Below, one piece after another: positions 34,507-46,529 of a stretch of DNA of 64,000 bases. Each line of letters begins with the position of its first letter. Within the stretch, counting starts at the first letter, position 1. The stretch comes from Polytrichum commune (Eukaryota > Streptophyta > Polytrichopsida > Polytrichales > Polytrichaceae). A program made the translations under genes and the position numbers. The notes beneath the pieces were generated by a model. That model saw only the letters and a list, made by a program, of their open reading frames with translations. It had not been told where the DNA came from and did not search any database. Location of the stretch: assembly GCA_950295325.1 (NCBI GenBank), contig OX485803.1:32366001-32430000 (forward strand), written 5' to 3'.

Positions 34507-36548
34507 ATGGAGAAGAAGCTATTGTCCTCAATGTGGCTTCTGACCAAGAGAGTGATGGCAGGAGCAGTGGTCGGCATTACATTTTCTGACAGGTCTAATC
34601 ACCGTCCCGACCCTTGCATACTACTTCTCTCTTTATTCAGGATCTCTGATGCTAACCATAATAAGGGTCTGGATGCTTCAGATCTGTATGGGTATATCAT
34701 AGAATGAGACCTTCAGCGAGGTCAAAGCCATGCCGATTGTGACAGTCGATGACGAGGACCTTTACACCAGAAGAATGTAGATGAACCTCGTTGTGCTGAG
34801 ACTATTGGTATCCTCTTTAACAAGTCAAATTAGGTCAATTGTATCAGTGACTTTGAAGGTGTGTTTGTAAAGCAATGAATCGAGCTAAAAATTCTCTGGT
34901 GGTGATGAGAGACGCTTGAGTCACAACGAAGTTCATATACAATAGGAAGGAATGCACCCTTCCATGAAACAATGTAGAGTCTGTATGTTGCTAGTCTCTG
35001 TGGAACTGTTTCCCCAGTTATACCTGCGCTTCATCATTGAGCAATAATCTCATGGAAACAATTTTGCAACTTGTTGTTGCATTATCAGCAGCCTCTGATA
35101 AGGCAAAATTGGTGTTATATTCTCAGGATTGGCAGTGTGGCAACAATGCATGGGCGATCGATGCAGCCAACATTGAATCCAGCTGATGACAATTCGTGGC
35201 CTTACCTGAATGGAGATTTGCTTTATCTGGAGAAGTTTTCCCTGCGAACCTACAGCTTTTCACGTGGGGATGTTGTGGTTTTCAGGTGTGCAACCCTTGT
35301 GCAGAGCTTTCTCGAGATGTGCTAACTTGATGTGATTGGTGAACAGAGAAAGGATTCAGCAGTGTAGGCTTTTATTATTTTTCTAGTCTTTGAGCCCTGC
35401 ATTATTTCAAGGAAGAGTAGCCTAATTCTTGATTTTTCTTCCAGGAACTTCCATTTTTCCTGAGATGGTTGATCATTATTTCTTGGATGTTTGTATGTTG
35501 CCGATGTATTATGGTTTTAGGTCGCCTTTGGAACCAAAAATGTGGCTCGTGAAGAGACTCATTGCTTTGCAAGGTGACTGGGTGACTGTGCCAGGCACAT
35601 ATGAGATCCTTCAGGTTTGCTTCCATCCAGGACCTCGCGAGAAATAGGCTACATAATAGGTGCAATGTGCATTTCTGCCTCTTAAATACCTGTCTGAACC
35701 CACTCTTTAAAGAAACGTTGGGTGAAATTATGATTGGTTTCCTGTAACTTCTGAGATATTACACTATATGGAACTGGAACGGTGAACCTCACAGCCTCAA
35801 TATAACATTACTTGTGTTAAACCTTTTGTTTGGTCCCACTTTTGCTTCAAGTGCTTTCTAAGCAGATTTCAACATTTTACATGAACCTTGCCTGTTCATA
35901 ACTGTGATGTTTCTGTCATGTTGTGCCTATATTCTGTGATAGTCAAGATGAAGTTAGAAATAATACCAGACAGAAGCAAAGTTTGGACTGGGCGAAGGCA
36001 GCGAGTGTCATAGGGTTCACAGAGTATACCATGTGTAGGCAAATATCAGAAACCAGAATTGAAAACATAAATATAAGAAACTGGTCCACCAATTGGACTT
36101 CAATAGTGGGTCATTTAGTTATTAAAATTTTGTATTGATATCTATACTTGATTCTGTGTTTTTTTCAATGGTGTAGGTGCCCAAGGGACATTGCTGGGTT
36201 GAAGGAGACAATGGTGAAATTAGTCTGGATTCCAAGTCATTTGGCCCAGTTAGTGCTCTCTGCTTTCACTCTTTTGAATATCTCAAGTTTCCTTTCCAGT
36301 TAAGAGCCTCTAAATTATGTAGTGGATTCTCAAGATTTTGCTCATGTTCGTTTCATGATATTTGTAGTAGGCCAATTGACTTGAATCTGAAGGTATTTTC
36401 TGTGGATATGGTGCAGATTCCTTTGGGGTTGATGAAAGGAAAAGTCACACATGTACTGTGGCCACCGCACAGATTTGGTCCTGTGCAGAGTCAACTCCCA
36501 GAAGGGCGCGTGCTGTCTCAGAAAGCTGGAACAAGAACATATCCCTGA
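34507..36548 (+). CDS. IMP2: Mitochondrial inner membrane protease subunit 2, 5 exons
   Basis: IMP2 is a type-I signal-peptidase-like serine protease (S26) acting on the outer face of the inner membrane, where it removes sorting signals from imported proteins. Exons 34507-34592, 35127-35285, 35521-35614, 36177-36248 and 36417-36548 join in frame to 543 nt (180 residues). The N-terminal membrane segment (VMAGAVVGITF) is followed by MHGRSMQPTLNP with nucleophile Ser40. FSRGDVVVFRSP comes next, then MWLVKRLIALQGD with general base Lys93, GHCWVEGDN (the GD-N box) and FGPIPLGLMKGKV. The Ser/Lys dyad spacing and HCWVEGDN fit subunit 2 rather than subunit 1. All introns are GT-AG, and the catalytic dyad is intact. 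Start choice: the ATG at 34507 gives the short N-terminus usual for plant IMP2; a second Met at residue 9 is possible. Confidence 0.93.
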
Positions 36549-38650
36549 GGTTATTAGCTGCACAGAAAATTCTTTTGCTTGGGGACAAAGTTGCATCCGT
36601 TGTGCACAATGTGCAATGCTTTCTGGTCCTCTTCTCATTCCTGTTGCTGTTCTGCACTACTGGAATCCTCCATGTGTGCTTCCGAACAGTTTGAATGAGC
36701 ACTACAAATGCAAGTTGAAGTGAGCCCATCTGCATTCTGGCTGCAATTTTACCTCAGTGGAGGCGCCTCTCAAGGATCAACTCATGCATGAATTTGGGAA
36801 GTAGATGTGAAGTCTGGCAAGCAACAAGATTTCAGTGTTGATTCCTTGAAAGCATTTCATTGGATCCAGATTCGCTTGAGATTGGGAAGTTATGTTCATA
36901 TTGCCAGTTACTCAAGGGTAACTATTTCAAATTTATGCGATGCAGTGCAGTAAGTCCACGAGCTGTAGTAGTGCCTCTGCTAAAGTTGGAATTTAATACA
37001 GGATCCTACAACTTTTGGTGCTCGAAAGACAGAGCATCAATTGGTTCTAGAGGGTAAACGAGTGTGGTGCTGCCAGAACTGAATGTGTTTCTTGTAATTC
37101 AGGGTTTTTATACAAGAGGGAAGATACTTACTGCATTACAATAGGGAACCATTCAACACACCTTAGGCATTGAGTACCTAGCAGACAGATTTGTCAATTT
37201 GATTAAATCAAATTTCTGAAGTGGAATGTTCATTGTGTTGCTACTGGTCTCAAGATCTTCAAATCTTTATGGGTTACTATCTTTGTTTTGAAAGGAATGT
37301 AAGAAAACTCAAGCCCTTGAATTGGTGAGGCTCAATTCATTACTCAAAAGATGGAAAGGCTGGAGCTATATGCTGGTATATTTGGCAGATCTTTCAACGT
37401 GATGTCTGTGAAAGTGATGATTGTGCCTGTTTTCTTTGCAAAATATTTATCTTCAAACTCATTTGATTCAATGTAAGCTGAGCTACCTCCACCTGCAGCA
37501 TCCAACGATGTTCACCTTGTCAACTTCATCCAGACATTCCCAGGCCTTAGGTCCTTTAAAGGTAACTACTTGATCTCCTTTACAACCTTATCTAAAGTGG
37601 AAAATATTTGTGAATATAGACGTCTCCAGATTATAGTTTCATATATTGCACCAGCAGTAACATTTAATACGCAATTTTATAATTTATTTCATTTATTTTC
37701 CAAATTCCAGTTCTGCCTCTGCAAAACTTCCTGAATGTCAACAACCTTAGACAAGCAAATCTTACTTGCCTTTTATTTGCAAGGTTTAGTTTTCCTTACT
37801 CCTCACAAGGATCATTTGTGTTTGTAGCAAGAGAGTTAATGTTTCCAGGTCAACAATAAACAAGGATCATTTGAGTTTGTAGCAATGCTTGGTGTCATCT
37901 TCACAAGTTACAAATAAGCTGACACCAGTTCATTGTTGACCAGGACACATTAACTCTCCACTCATTTATTTTGCAATACAACTGCACTATTTACATTAAA
38001 ATCCAAGTAATATCTTTGTAAAGACAATTCAAGGCAGGCATTGGAAGCACTTTCCATGATAAAGGGCTTCATCTTTTTGTGAGAATGTATGAAAACCTCA
38101 TGAAACAAGTACTCTGTCGATGATATCAGAGTTATATGTAAAGTCCTTCAAAGAGGGATGACATTGTGGATTTGATCCTTCTTTGACAGAATTTTCTATT
38201 AAGAGCTCATTAGTTTGTTGTCTATAGAAGCCTACTTTGAAAGTTGGGTGAAACTTCTTGGATCTCTTGCCATCCCAAAAACTGAGAGAAAACTTTAGGA
38301 TCTAAAATAGGGTTTACCCATGGAACCCACCAAACTAAATCCCAGATTGGTTTATGCAAGGCAAGCTTGACACATCTAGTATGACAAGCTAGAAAGCCGA
38401 TTTTTAATAGCCCAATACCACTCTTAAAACATGATAGTTTAAGCTCTCATAAAGCTTGGGTGACTTATGCATAAGCCCTCAAACTCACTCTTTGGCCAAC
38501 TCATTGGGAGTTTGATACCAAGAATTTATACATTACTCTATTCTCTTGTGGCAATAAAACCAAGTTGGCTTTGCATGCCACCTCTGCTATACAATTGGTA
38601 GGTAATTTATGAATTTTTGTGGACCTAAGATTTATGAACTTAAAGTGCTT
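36549..38650. other. Spacer between convergent IMP2 and CCDC113-like gene
   Basis: It includes the IMP2 3' UTR and probably the final exon and 3' UTR of the minus-strand coiled-coil gene, which I could not pin down. 37795-37950 contains a short inverted pair (ACAAGGATCATTTGTGTTTGTAG repeated directly and TTAATGTGTCC-type inverses). Confidence 0.4.
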
Positions 38651-38662
38651 TAGGAAACGAAC

Positions 38663-41600
38663 CTTATTTTGCCACACATGAGCTTCTTTTTCAAGGTCGG
38701 CAAACTCCTTCTTAAGGCCCATGTAGTCTATCACTGCTGGCTTCTTTTCTCCCGTGCTGCTCTTGCGTTCCTTGATGAACTCTGACAACATCTCTTGCAA
38801 CTTTGCCTAGTCATTTCAGCCATTTGGATAAGCATTTACCAAACGTAGTGGTCAAGGGTAGAGTCATCAATTGTGAGTGATAATATGCCTCTTTGTTTCC
38901 CATTACAAATGGATACATCAAAACATCTCTTGGGCTGACCACACTATTTGTTAGAATGATGTGCATGTTTACTAAGGTAGATGAGAATAAAAGTGACATT
39001 TCCAAGAACTTTTGCTATTTCAAGCAAGTTTAGTAGTTCTAAGAAACTATGAAGAGTCTACAAAAATAAAAATAAATAAAAAAAATCATATGCAACCTAC
39101 ATAATTTCGCAAACTTGTTTTAAGCAATGAGGTTTTTACTATCCACTAGGGGTCCATTTTGTTAGGATGAGAATCATCACAAAATCAACCTTATTGCAAG
39201 TTAGAGGCTCCTCTTGAATAAAGGTGTTTGTTGCTCTCCTTTTGTGGAACACTTCTTACCCACTTCTTACACTGCCTTGTTGAGCAAATAGATCCTAAGT
39301 TAATCATTGTGATTGGCCAAGTTGGTGCTCTTCTTAAGGTGTTCTTAAATCCTTCTTACATTGCCAAAGTTGTGCTCCTTTGTATTAAAGCCCCATACAA
39401 TTAGTTACTTTTAAAAATGGCTTACTTGGGGGCACCTTTCACTTACTTGTTGGCAATTTTGAGATGAAAAATATGCATTGCCAAAAGGATGGTGTTCCTT
39501 TTGGGCCCACCTAGCTTAGGAGACTTTGTTTTGAGGTCAAACCTAAACTCACTATCTCGAGACTGCATTGAATATGGTAAATATTGTGGGCCAATCCATT
39601 GAGCATATTCCCACTCTGAAGACACTATATACAATATTGCAGATGCACACTATTTACCAACCCATAATATAAACATCAAAGGTCCATGTCATTGGTTAGA
39701 GTACTTATATGTGATTGAAGATACTGTGAATTTGAAAAACCTCCAACCTAGGCAACAGAGGTGGGTACACCACGGGGGCATGAGACTATTTTCTTGATGA
39801 TTGTGTATACTTCCAGCCACATTATAGAGTTTCTTAACAGTGAACACAGAGCTATTAGGGTCCTACTTTGGTGAATTGCTCCACCAAGATTACAGTTCAA
39901 AACAATTCCTGATCACTTAGCTGACATTCAGAAGTACTTGAAGAGGCCTGGAAACGGACTCATTTGAAGAACGTATTGCACTTATGGACGGTGATTATTC
40001 CTTTTTCTTGAGATTCTTTGAATATGGCTGCAGACTCAACTACCAACTTTTTGACATCCATGGTGAGTTTGGAGAACTATCCATGAATAAATAGATGCAG
40101 GTTTTCCTTTTCATCTTATAACAACCAGAAATCTTAAGAAAATGCACCTTCTGTTCCTGTGCTTGTGATATATCAGCTGCAACACGTACAACCTGTGGTT
40201 TTCTCTCAATAATCGTTGCACATAGAATTCTGTCCTCCTCTGACAAAAGTTTCACCTCTGCCTCAGCTTTCTCTAGTGCCTGTGTGTTACAGAGAACCTC
40301 AGTGAATCCAGTGTCGCTCATGCCATCTTCCAAATGGGCGCCCAAGTTACTGAGCCATGATAGTGGCAAGGTGCCTAGTACCATAACCTACCTTGCCATA
40401 GTGGCAAGGTAGTGTTGATATGGCAAAGTGACACGTGTTCATTACTGGGCATAGTGGCTAGGCATTCATGCGGTCTTCCAAATCAATAAATTAATTCTCT
40501 CTTCATGCACTCTCCAACAAATGCGCAGGAGCCATGCCACATGCTGTAGTAGGTGTCCAAGTTACGGAGTTGTGGTAGTGGCCAGGGAGATGTTGGTGCC
40601 TACCACAACATGTGGCAAAAGTGGCATGTGTCCATTGACAACGTAGTGATCATGCACTCATGCCGTCTTCCAAACCATTAAATTGATTCTTTCTTCACGA
40701 GGTCCCCACGAAGTGTGCAAGAGCCTTGCCACAAATTATAGTAGGCACTAGGTTACCAAGTTGTGATAGTGGCAAGGTAGGTGCTGGTGCCCACTATGTG
40801 GCAAAGCTGATACGTGTCCATTCTCAGACATACTGATCAGGCCATGGCAGGGTCATCCATTATGGGTGATCATGTGCCTCCTTATATCCCATCAGGAATA
40901 GGAACCTCAACAAACTAACTTAGCCCAACCTCTACGATGACAATACCCATGCTGTTGTTTTAAGTGCCCAACTCCTATACAAGGTGCAGTCTTATGCACG
41001 CATCATCTTACAGTGATAGTTTTTAAGTTGGTTGCTTTTATTCGATGAAGCTCCTTTTCACGATCCCGCAACCGATTCTCCATCTGCTGTTTTTGGATTG
41101 AGAGTTGATCAAAGTCAACCGCATGTAGAACATCTGAGAGTGATTTTTTCGTCTCCAGACTGGCCTCAGTCTTTGCAATGTTGGCATGGAGTGTTGCATT
41201 ACGGTCTCGAAGTTTCAAAATTGTAGACCGTGTATCTTTGATTTTCTGATTCAAGAACCTGGCTGCCACTCAACCTTACTGTGAGATGACAAAAAACTTG
41301 ATCTTACTTTTTTTCTTATATCCAGAACTCAAAAATGGGAGATTAGCTGAATCTGTGGTTGTATTCATCTGAGTTCAACACAGATTGTCAGGGATTCAAT
41401 AAATGTTTAAGGTTTCAAGCTACCATTGCATGGTCTATGTGACAGTTTGAACAAGCCCCCACCAAGTATTAGAAGTCAGTTTTCAAACTAGATCAGTAGT
41501 AGTTGGTTCATGGGATTGAAACTAGATCAAACACAACCTATTACAAAGAAGAACTATTACACACACAGAGTACATATGTGACAATGGTGATGAAATATAC

Positions 41601-44600
41601 ACAGAATATATGCAACAATAGTGATCAAATATACACAATATTTTTTTAAATTTATGACATCCAAACCAGCCCAAATCTCCATATTTCATTTTCATACATA
41701 TATTGGTCCAATTGGAAGAATATGACTGACAAACTAGTTCATTTTAGATGGGGCCACTTGTGACATCATCACCCAAAAATAGCAGTAAGTATACTTTAGA
41801 AGTATAGACCAAAACCACCCTCACACAAATTACAGAAGATTAGAAATACTTACTTCAACACTTTCTCAGAAATGGCCTTCTTTCCCACTCTCAATGCTGC
41901 ATCTTGCATTACTTCACGCTGGAAATCTGCAAGGTCCCTTCGTATTTCACCAGTTCTAAGTTCAGCTTCATCATAGGCTGCCTGGAGTTCATCCAAAATG
42001 CGTTCGCTTTCTTGCCTGCAGTACTCACCCAAGACTTCTTAAGAATGATGAAACTAGAGTTTCATCCACGTCTGTCTCCTGTCAAAGTAGCACTGGGGGT
42101 CACTCCCTTGTAGAGATATGAACCACATGAGATAACGGGACATTTTCAGGGGGCTATGAAGTAATGCACACTGGTTTCTGATATAGAATCTCAAAATGAA
42201 TTTCCAATACCCTGAAATGCTTTCTAATGCTTTCATAATTTATTTTATTTTAAACATTGAATAAGACCTTATCTTTTATTGCATTGCGTTTTCCAGTGGG
42301 AACACTGGCTAACCACCCTTGCAAAGAAAACACCTTGAAGTCCTGCTGGCAATCACCAACTTTTACTACTTGGTAATCTTAGGGACCTTCTCCATGTAAA
42401 TGATCTACTTGATAGCTCTCCTCAAGTAGCACCTAGCATGTGCCTAACCAGAAATTATGAAAAACAACCTCACTAAAGTTATACTCTCACTCAACATAAG
42501 TTTTGGTTGGGATTACGTTGTTTTGCATACAACACCTCCTACATTTAGTGAAGTTTCGGAGCATGCTTGAAGGCAGTGTGGAGGTTGAACACACTGGTTC
42601 ATTGAGGGTCAACCTCATTTTTTGATGCCAAGAGGTGCTAAAATGAGTTTGGTCCTCGATGAACCAAAATAGGTTGCATTCAAATTTTCACACTACCTCC
42701 AAGCTTTAACCACAAGGGAAAAGGAATTATTAATATTGTATGCAAAACAACCGATGGAATGTCATAGGGTACCAACTCCCGACGGAAAGTCCCCTTGAGT
42801 TGAAGGATAACTCTATTTTCTGTCTAAATTGAAAGTAGCCTATGGTCAATTTTGTTTACTCCTGTGCGGTGATTGAACAAATTGATAGCTTCACTTCACC
42901 ATACACAAAGATGGCTGCTTGAGAAATAAAGTGCACGCATCGCGAGCTGTGCTTGCTCGAGATGACTCATCAACACCAAGAGGAACTGGAGATTCGTGTG
43001 AAAATTGAAAGCCAGCAAGTAACAAGGATGAAAGGTGGATGACTGATGGACCTGTAAATGTTCATCTGATCCTGAATCGCTTTGCACTCTAGAATCGCAA
43101 CATCACATTTTTCTTCTAGGCTCAAGCCGTGGGCTATTTCGTGAGCGCTCTTCATCCATGACGCTCTGTTGTGGTTGTTGTTGGCAATAGATGAGCTCGG
43201 TGACCCCGCGTTGTTGTTGTAAGACATGCGGGAAGAGGAAGTCCTACCTCGTGGGTAATCGACTTGGCTTTCTTCCAGCTCATCATACACTTCGTCAAGC
43301 TCCTCTAGCGAGTCTAATAATTGGGCTTGCGTGCTGTTGTTGTCCATACTACCAGAGCGCATCATGAGCCGCTGAAATTAATGCAACGCCACACATACCA
43401 ATCAGTCAACCTCCATGAACATTCAATATTAACTTTCATAAGGTTCGAGGCTTCAATGTTAGGTAAGTACCTATAAATTCCATAGAGTAGAGAGAATTTT
43501 CAGGAGGATGGACTCCGTACTCTCTCCCATAAATCGCATGGCTTCAGCTAGGTAGCTGTTTTCCAGGAGCCTGTACATGCAGAACCTTGTGTATATACCT
43601 TGACATCATTGATAATGTGTAGGTTTTGAGGTTTCTGAGTTAGGCATCTACAATTGCCACACAAAGAACAGACAAGTTTTCAGCTCCAACATAGGTATAC
43701 ATGAAAAGGAGGATGGACCTCGTACTCTCCACAAAACCACATACTTCAGCTAAGTATCTGTTTTCCAGGAAGCCTGCCAGCCTGTACATGCAGAACCTTG
43801 TGTATGTACCTTGAGATAATTAAATTTGTGTAGGTTTTGATGTCTCTGGGTTAGGTGTCAACAAACGCCACACAGAGAACAGAGAAATTTTCAGCTCCAC
43901 CATAGGCATACATGAAAAAGGAGGACGGACTTCATACTTTCCACTAAAGAGAATAAATCACATGGCTGCGAGCATGTACATAGAGATCCTAGTGTATGTA
44001 CCTTGACATCATTAACTCTTTGAAGGTATTGAAGTTTCTGGGTAAGGTATCTATAAATGCAACAGTGAACAGAGAATTTTTCAGGGGAATGGACTCCATA
44101 ATCTATCTCCCCTTAATCACATGGCTTCAGCTAGGTATCTGTTTTCCAGGAAGCCTGAGAACCTGTACATGCAGAACCATGTGTATTCAACTTGACATGA
44201 TTAACTATGTGTAAGTTTGATGTCTCTGAGTTAGGTATCTGAATTTACCACACAGAGAACAAAGAAGTTTTCATCTCCAACACAGGTATACATGAAAAGG
44301 AGGACGGACCTCATACTCTACACTAAACCACATGGCTTCAGCTAGGTATCTGTTTTCCAGGAAGCCTGCCAGCCTGTACATGTAGAACCTTGTGTATATA
44401 CCTTGAAATCAGTAACTATGTGTAGGTTTTGATGTCTCTTTGTTAGGTGTCTACAGACGCCATGCGAAGAACAGAGAAGTTTTCATCTCCAAAATAGGTG
44501 TACATGAAAAGGAGGATGGACTTCATACTCTTCACTAAATCACATGGCTTCAGCTAGGTACCTGTTCTCCTGGAGCCGTGTACATGCAGAGCATTGTGTA

Positions 44601-45077
44601 TTTACCTTGACAGAATGAACTCTTTGTAGGTCTCGAGGTATCTGGCTCAGGTTTCTACAAAGGTCCACACAGAGTTTCACAGACTACCTATCAGACTCAA
44701 AGGGTGATAGATTGATCGATTGATACATAGATAGATACATAGATAACAAGAAGAGAAGAAGCTTCAGTTGCAGATACAGGGTTATGTATGACATCTGGAG
44801 GGTTTTGTAGTACCATGAGATGGTCGGAGAGCAAGCTGTTTTCTTGGTGCACAAGGTCTTTCTCAGTCACCACGGCAGCGAGTGTAGTTTTGTGATCAAC
44901 CCTGTCCCCTTCGTCCTCCATCTCATCGTCCTCCTCTTCCTGTTTTGTTGTTGTTGCTGGAACCGCAACATCTTCCTCCTTCGGTGGAGGTTCAGGTTTA
45001 AGTTCAGGTTCAGGTTCTATATCTGCAGCCTTTTTCGATTTCGCCCTCTCCCTCGCCCCTTGCTCCGGTTCCGCCAT
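38663..45077 (-). CDS. CCDC113: CCDC113/CFAP263-like flagellar coiled-coil protein, partial model
   Basis: The family (CCDC113 with CCDC96, DUF4201 coiled coil) links axonemal doublets and dynein-associated structures in motile cilia. In-frame exons on the minus strand: 45077-44814, 43371-43052, 42015-41854, 41258-41012, 40279-40148, 38806-38663, totalling 423 codons. Seen in order: an acidic N-terminus with Glu-Pro repeats and HQENSLLSDHLM; GLSLEEKCDVAILE; AAYDEAELRTGEIRRDLADF; KKSLSDVLHAVDFDQLSIQ, the most diagnostic block; KLLSEEDRILC; and KKPAVIDYMGLKKEF followed by DLEKEAHVWQNKV. The order and spacing match animal CCDC113. Two parts are missing: about 30 residues after LHRIKATNLKTIT (a repeat array sits there) and the last exon after VWQNKV. 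A longer ORF would start at a TTG, so ATG 45077 was chosen. It implies flagellated sperm. Confidence 0.8.
38980..40140. other. Large intron of the CCDC113-like gene
   Basis: This is the interval between coding exons at 38806 and 40148. No other gene or transposon end was recognised on either strand. Confidence 0.4.
40335..40855 (+). repeat. Three intronic tandem-like units (about 180-215 bp)
   Basis: Units carry (TG)ATAGTGGCAAGG near 40356, 40572 and 40751, each followed by TGGCAAAGTGACACGTGTCC-like sequence and TGCCGTCTTCCAAA..ATTAAATTGATTC. They occupy the intron between the exons at 41012 and 40279, exactly where about 30 conserved residues of the protein are not found. Confidence 0.75.
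43440..44695 (-). repeat. Six tandem copies of an exon-like cassette (about 200 bp each)
   Basis: The cassette landmark TTCCAGGA(A)GCC on the plus strand occurs near 43561, 43764, 44144, 44358 and 44567, with a sixth copy missing it near 43963. Minus-strand translation of each core gives LLENSYLAEAMRFMGEST, FLENRYLAEVCGFVESTR, FLENRYLAEAM followed by stop, FLENRYLAEAMWFSVEY, or LQENRYLAEAM followed by stop. An AG acceptor-like site (CATGTACAG) precedes most cores. The motif resembles HQENSLLSDHLM of the first coding exon. Joining the flanking exons directly (44814 to 43371) keeps the frame, so the array can be skipped. Copies nearest exon 2 are the most open; others have stops. Confidence 0.8.
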
Positions 45078-45935
45078 TTGTGCCTCCAATTACAAAGAAA
45101 CCAGCTTCTCCAATTTACCCAAGTGAAAAGGAATGCATCTACGTTGTCTCTTCCACAATTACGTCAAAAGATGCAAGCACCATTTTCTTCCGCCACGTGC
45201 TGCATGTATATTGTCACCATCGACAATGTTCGAGTCATTTCTTCGTCTCTTCTTCGTTGTCATTCCACGGATTGCAAAAGGAAATCCTCTTTTGGCGGGC
45301 GATGGGTGCCTGTGCTCCCTCAGAGACATCATCCCTCTGGATCCAATTGCCGCAGAATACAAGTTTATGTGACCCAAATTCTTCCAAAATTTGATGATGA
45401 AACTCAGTTAAGAATCCACTCATGGGACGCCATGGCCCGCTTCAATGGAGGAAACTGATGGAGAAGGCTCACGAAGAGCAGAAACTGCTGAGAACAGAAT
45501 TCTCGTGGCATTCCGCAGCAACAATTGTTTTGCCAAATTAGGGCACGGTTTGGGTGATGATGAGTTCTTCTCAACCAACTTCCATTCGCGACGCTGGGAT
45601 GAATGTGGACGGACGGAGGAGGACGAGGGAAAGCTTTTTGGGTGGACCCATATGACCCAGTGTAAACGAAAAAGCATCAGCAGCGACGAACGACCGTCCT
45701 TCCTCCGTGGGTTTCCTTCCTTCCGTTCCCTTATGGGTCAGGTATCCACTTAGAGCTCCTCCTTCATCTGCGATTCTGCGCCCTGTGAGTGCGTGACAAA
45801 TAGGAAGGCTTTTTATCCACTTCCTTCGCTAGGTACTGCCACACCTTCAAGCTCACCTTGGGTGCGTTTCTTTGCACAAACCTACATCAATCAATCAAGT
45901 TTCCCCAAGGTATCGTAAGGATTCCAGCCATAGCC
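45078..45935. promoter_or_regulatory. Shared divergent intergenic region, CCDC113-like and Psb27
   Basis: Only 858 bp separate the minus-strand ATG at 45077 from the plus-strand ATG at 45936. ORFs inside it (for example 45445-45753) have no recognisable domain. The half nearer Psb27 includes CT-rich leader sequence (TTCCTTCCTTCCGTTCCCTT near 45711). No TATA box was assigned on either side. Confidence 0.55.
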
Positions 45936-46529
45936 ATGGCGACGTCGACATTGCAGCTCGCCCTCCAGTTGGGCCAAACCTCGTTGGCTTCGTCCAATTC
46001 GGTGTTCCTAGGCAACAGCTCGAGGGGAGTAACAACAAGCGCCATCACCAATGTCAATGGCCGGTCCAGGAGCTCGATAGTGTGCACAGCGTCATCAGCC
46101 TCTTCGGAGCAGAAATGTGAGGCTAAGAATGTTGTATCTCGGAGAGATGTGGCTATGCTGGGGTTGGTGGCAAGCATTGGAGCTATGAGTGGAGGGGTAG
46201 CTCTTGCGGATGCGGACGAGGATTACAAACGAGAGACGTTGGACGTGATTGAACAAGTGAGGACGACGTTGGCTCTGGAGAAGACTGACCCTGCTAAGGT
46301 GCCTGCGGTTGCGAAGCTGAGGCAGGCGGGTAACGAGTGGGTGGCTAAGTACCGCAAGAGCAAGAAAGTTGCAGGCAAGCCATCATTCAGCAACATGTAC
46401 TCTGTTGTCAATGCTATCAGTGGTCACTATGTGAGCTTTGGAGCCACATATCCAATTCCTGCCAAGCGGAAGGATCGAATCTTGGATGAGGTTAAGGATG
46501 CTGAGAAGGCTCTTAACCGAGGGCGATAG
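45936..46529 (+). CDS. PSB27: Photosystem II repair/assembly protein Psb27, thylakoid lumen
   Basis: Psb27 binds the lumenal side of CP43 in assembly and repair intermediates of photosystem II, before the oxygen-evolving complex is attached. This intronless CDS gives 197 residues. Residues 1-60 are a Ser/Thr-rich plastid transit peptide. SRRDVAMLGLVASIGAMSGG (68-87) is a twin-arginine lumen-targeting segment, followed by a cleavage-like VALADA (88-93). The mature four-helix domain follows, with RTTLALEKTDP, EWVAKYRKSKKVAGKPSFSN, AISGHYVSFGATYPIPAKRK and the C-terminus DAEKALNRGR, all hallmarks of Psb27-H1. The ATG at 45936 has a perfect GCCATGGCG context. An in-frame extension upstream to 45858 starts at TTG and is discounted. 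Confidence 0.96.
   Translation: MATSTLQLALQLGQTSLASSNSVFLGNSSRGVTTSAITNVNGRSRSSIVCTASSASSEQKCEAKNVVSRRDVAMLGLVASIGAMSGGVALADADEDYKRETLDVIEQVRTTLALEKTDPAKVPAVAKLRQAGNEWVAKYRKSKKVAGKPSFSNMYSVVNAISGHYVSFGATYPIPAKRKDRILDEVKDAEKALNRGR

Noticed and set aside
37481-37562. Candidate last exon of the CCDC113-like gene
   Set aside because: A short minus-strand frame with a KAW motif exists, but phase and similarity are too weak to call.
44697-45089. Longer start of the CCDC113-like protein (MEAQMAEP)
   Set aside because: The first codon is TTG on the coding strand; ATG at 45077 is used instead.
44820-45458. Plus-strand 212-codon ORF over the CCDC113-like first exon and spacer
   Set aside because: Antisense to a Glu/Pro-rich exon, giving a Phe/Arg-rich artefact.
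45858-45935. N-terminal extension of Psb27
   Set aside because: Starts at TTG; ATG 45936 has the ideal context and gives a normal transit peptide.
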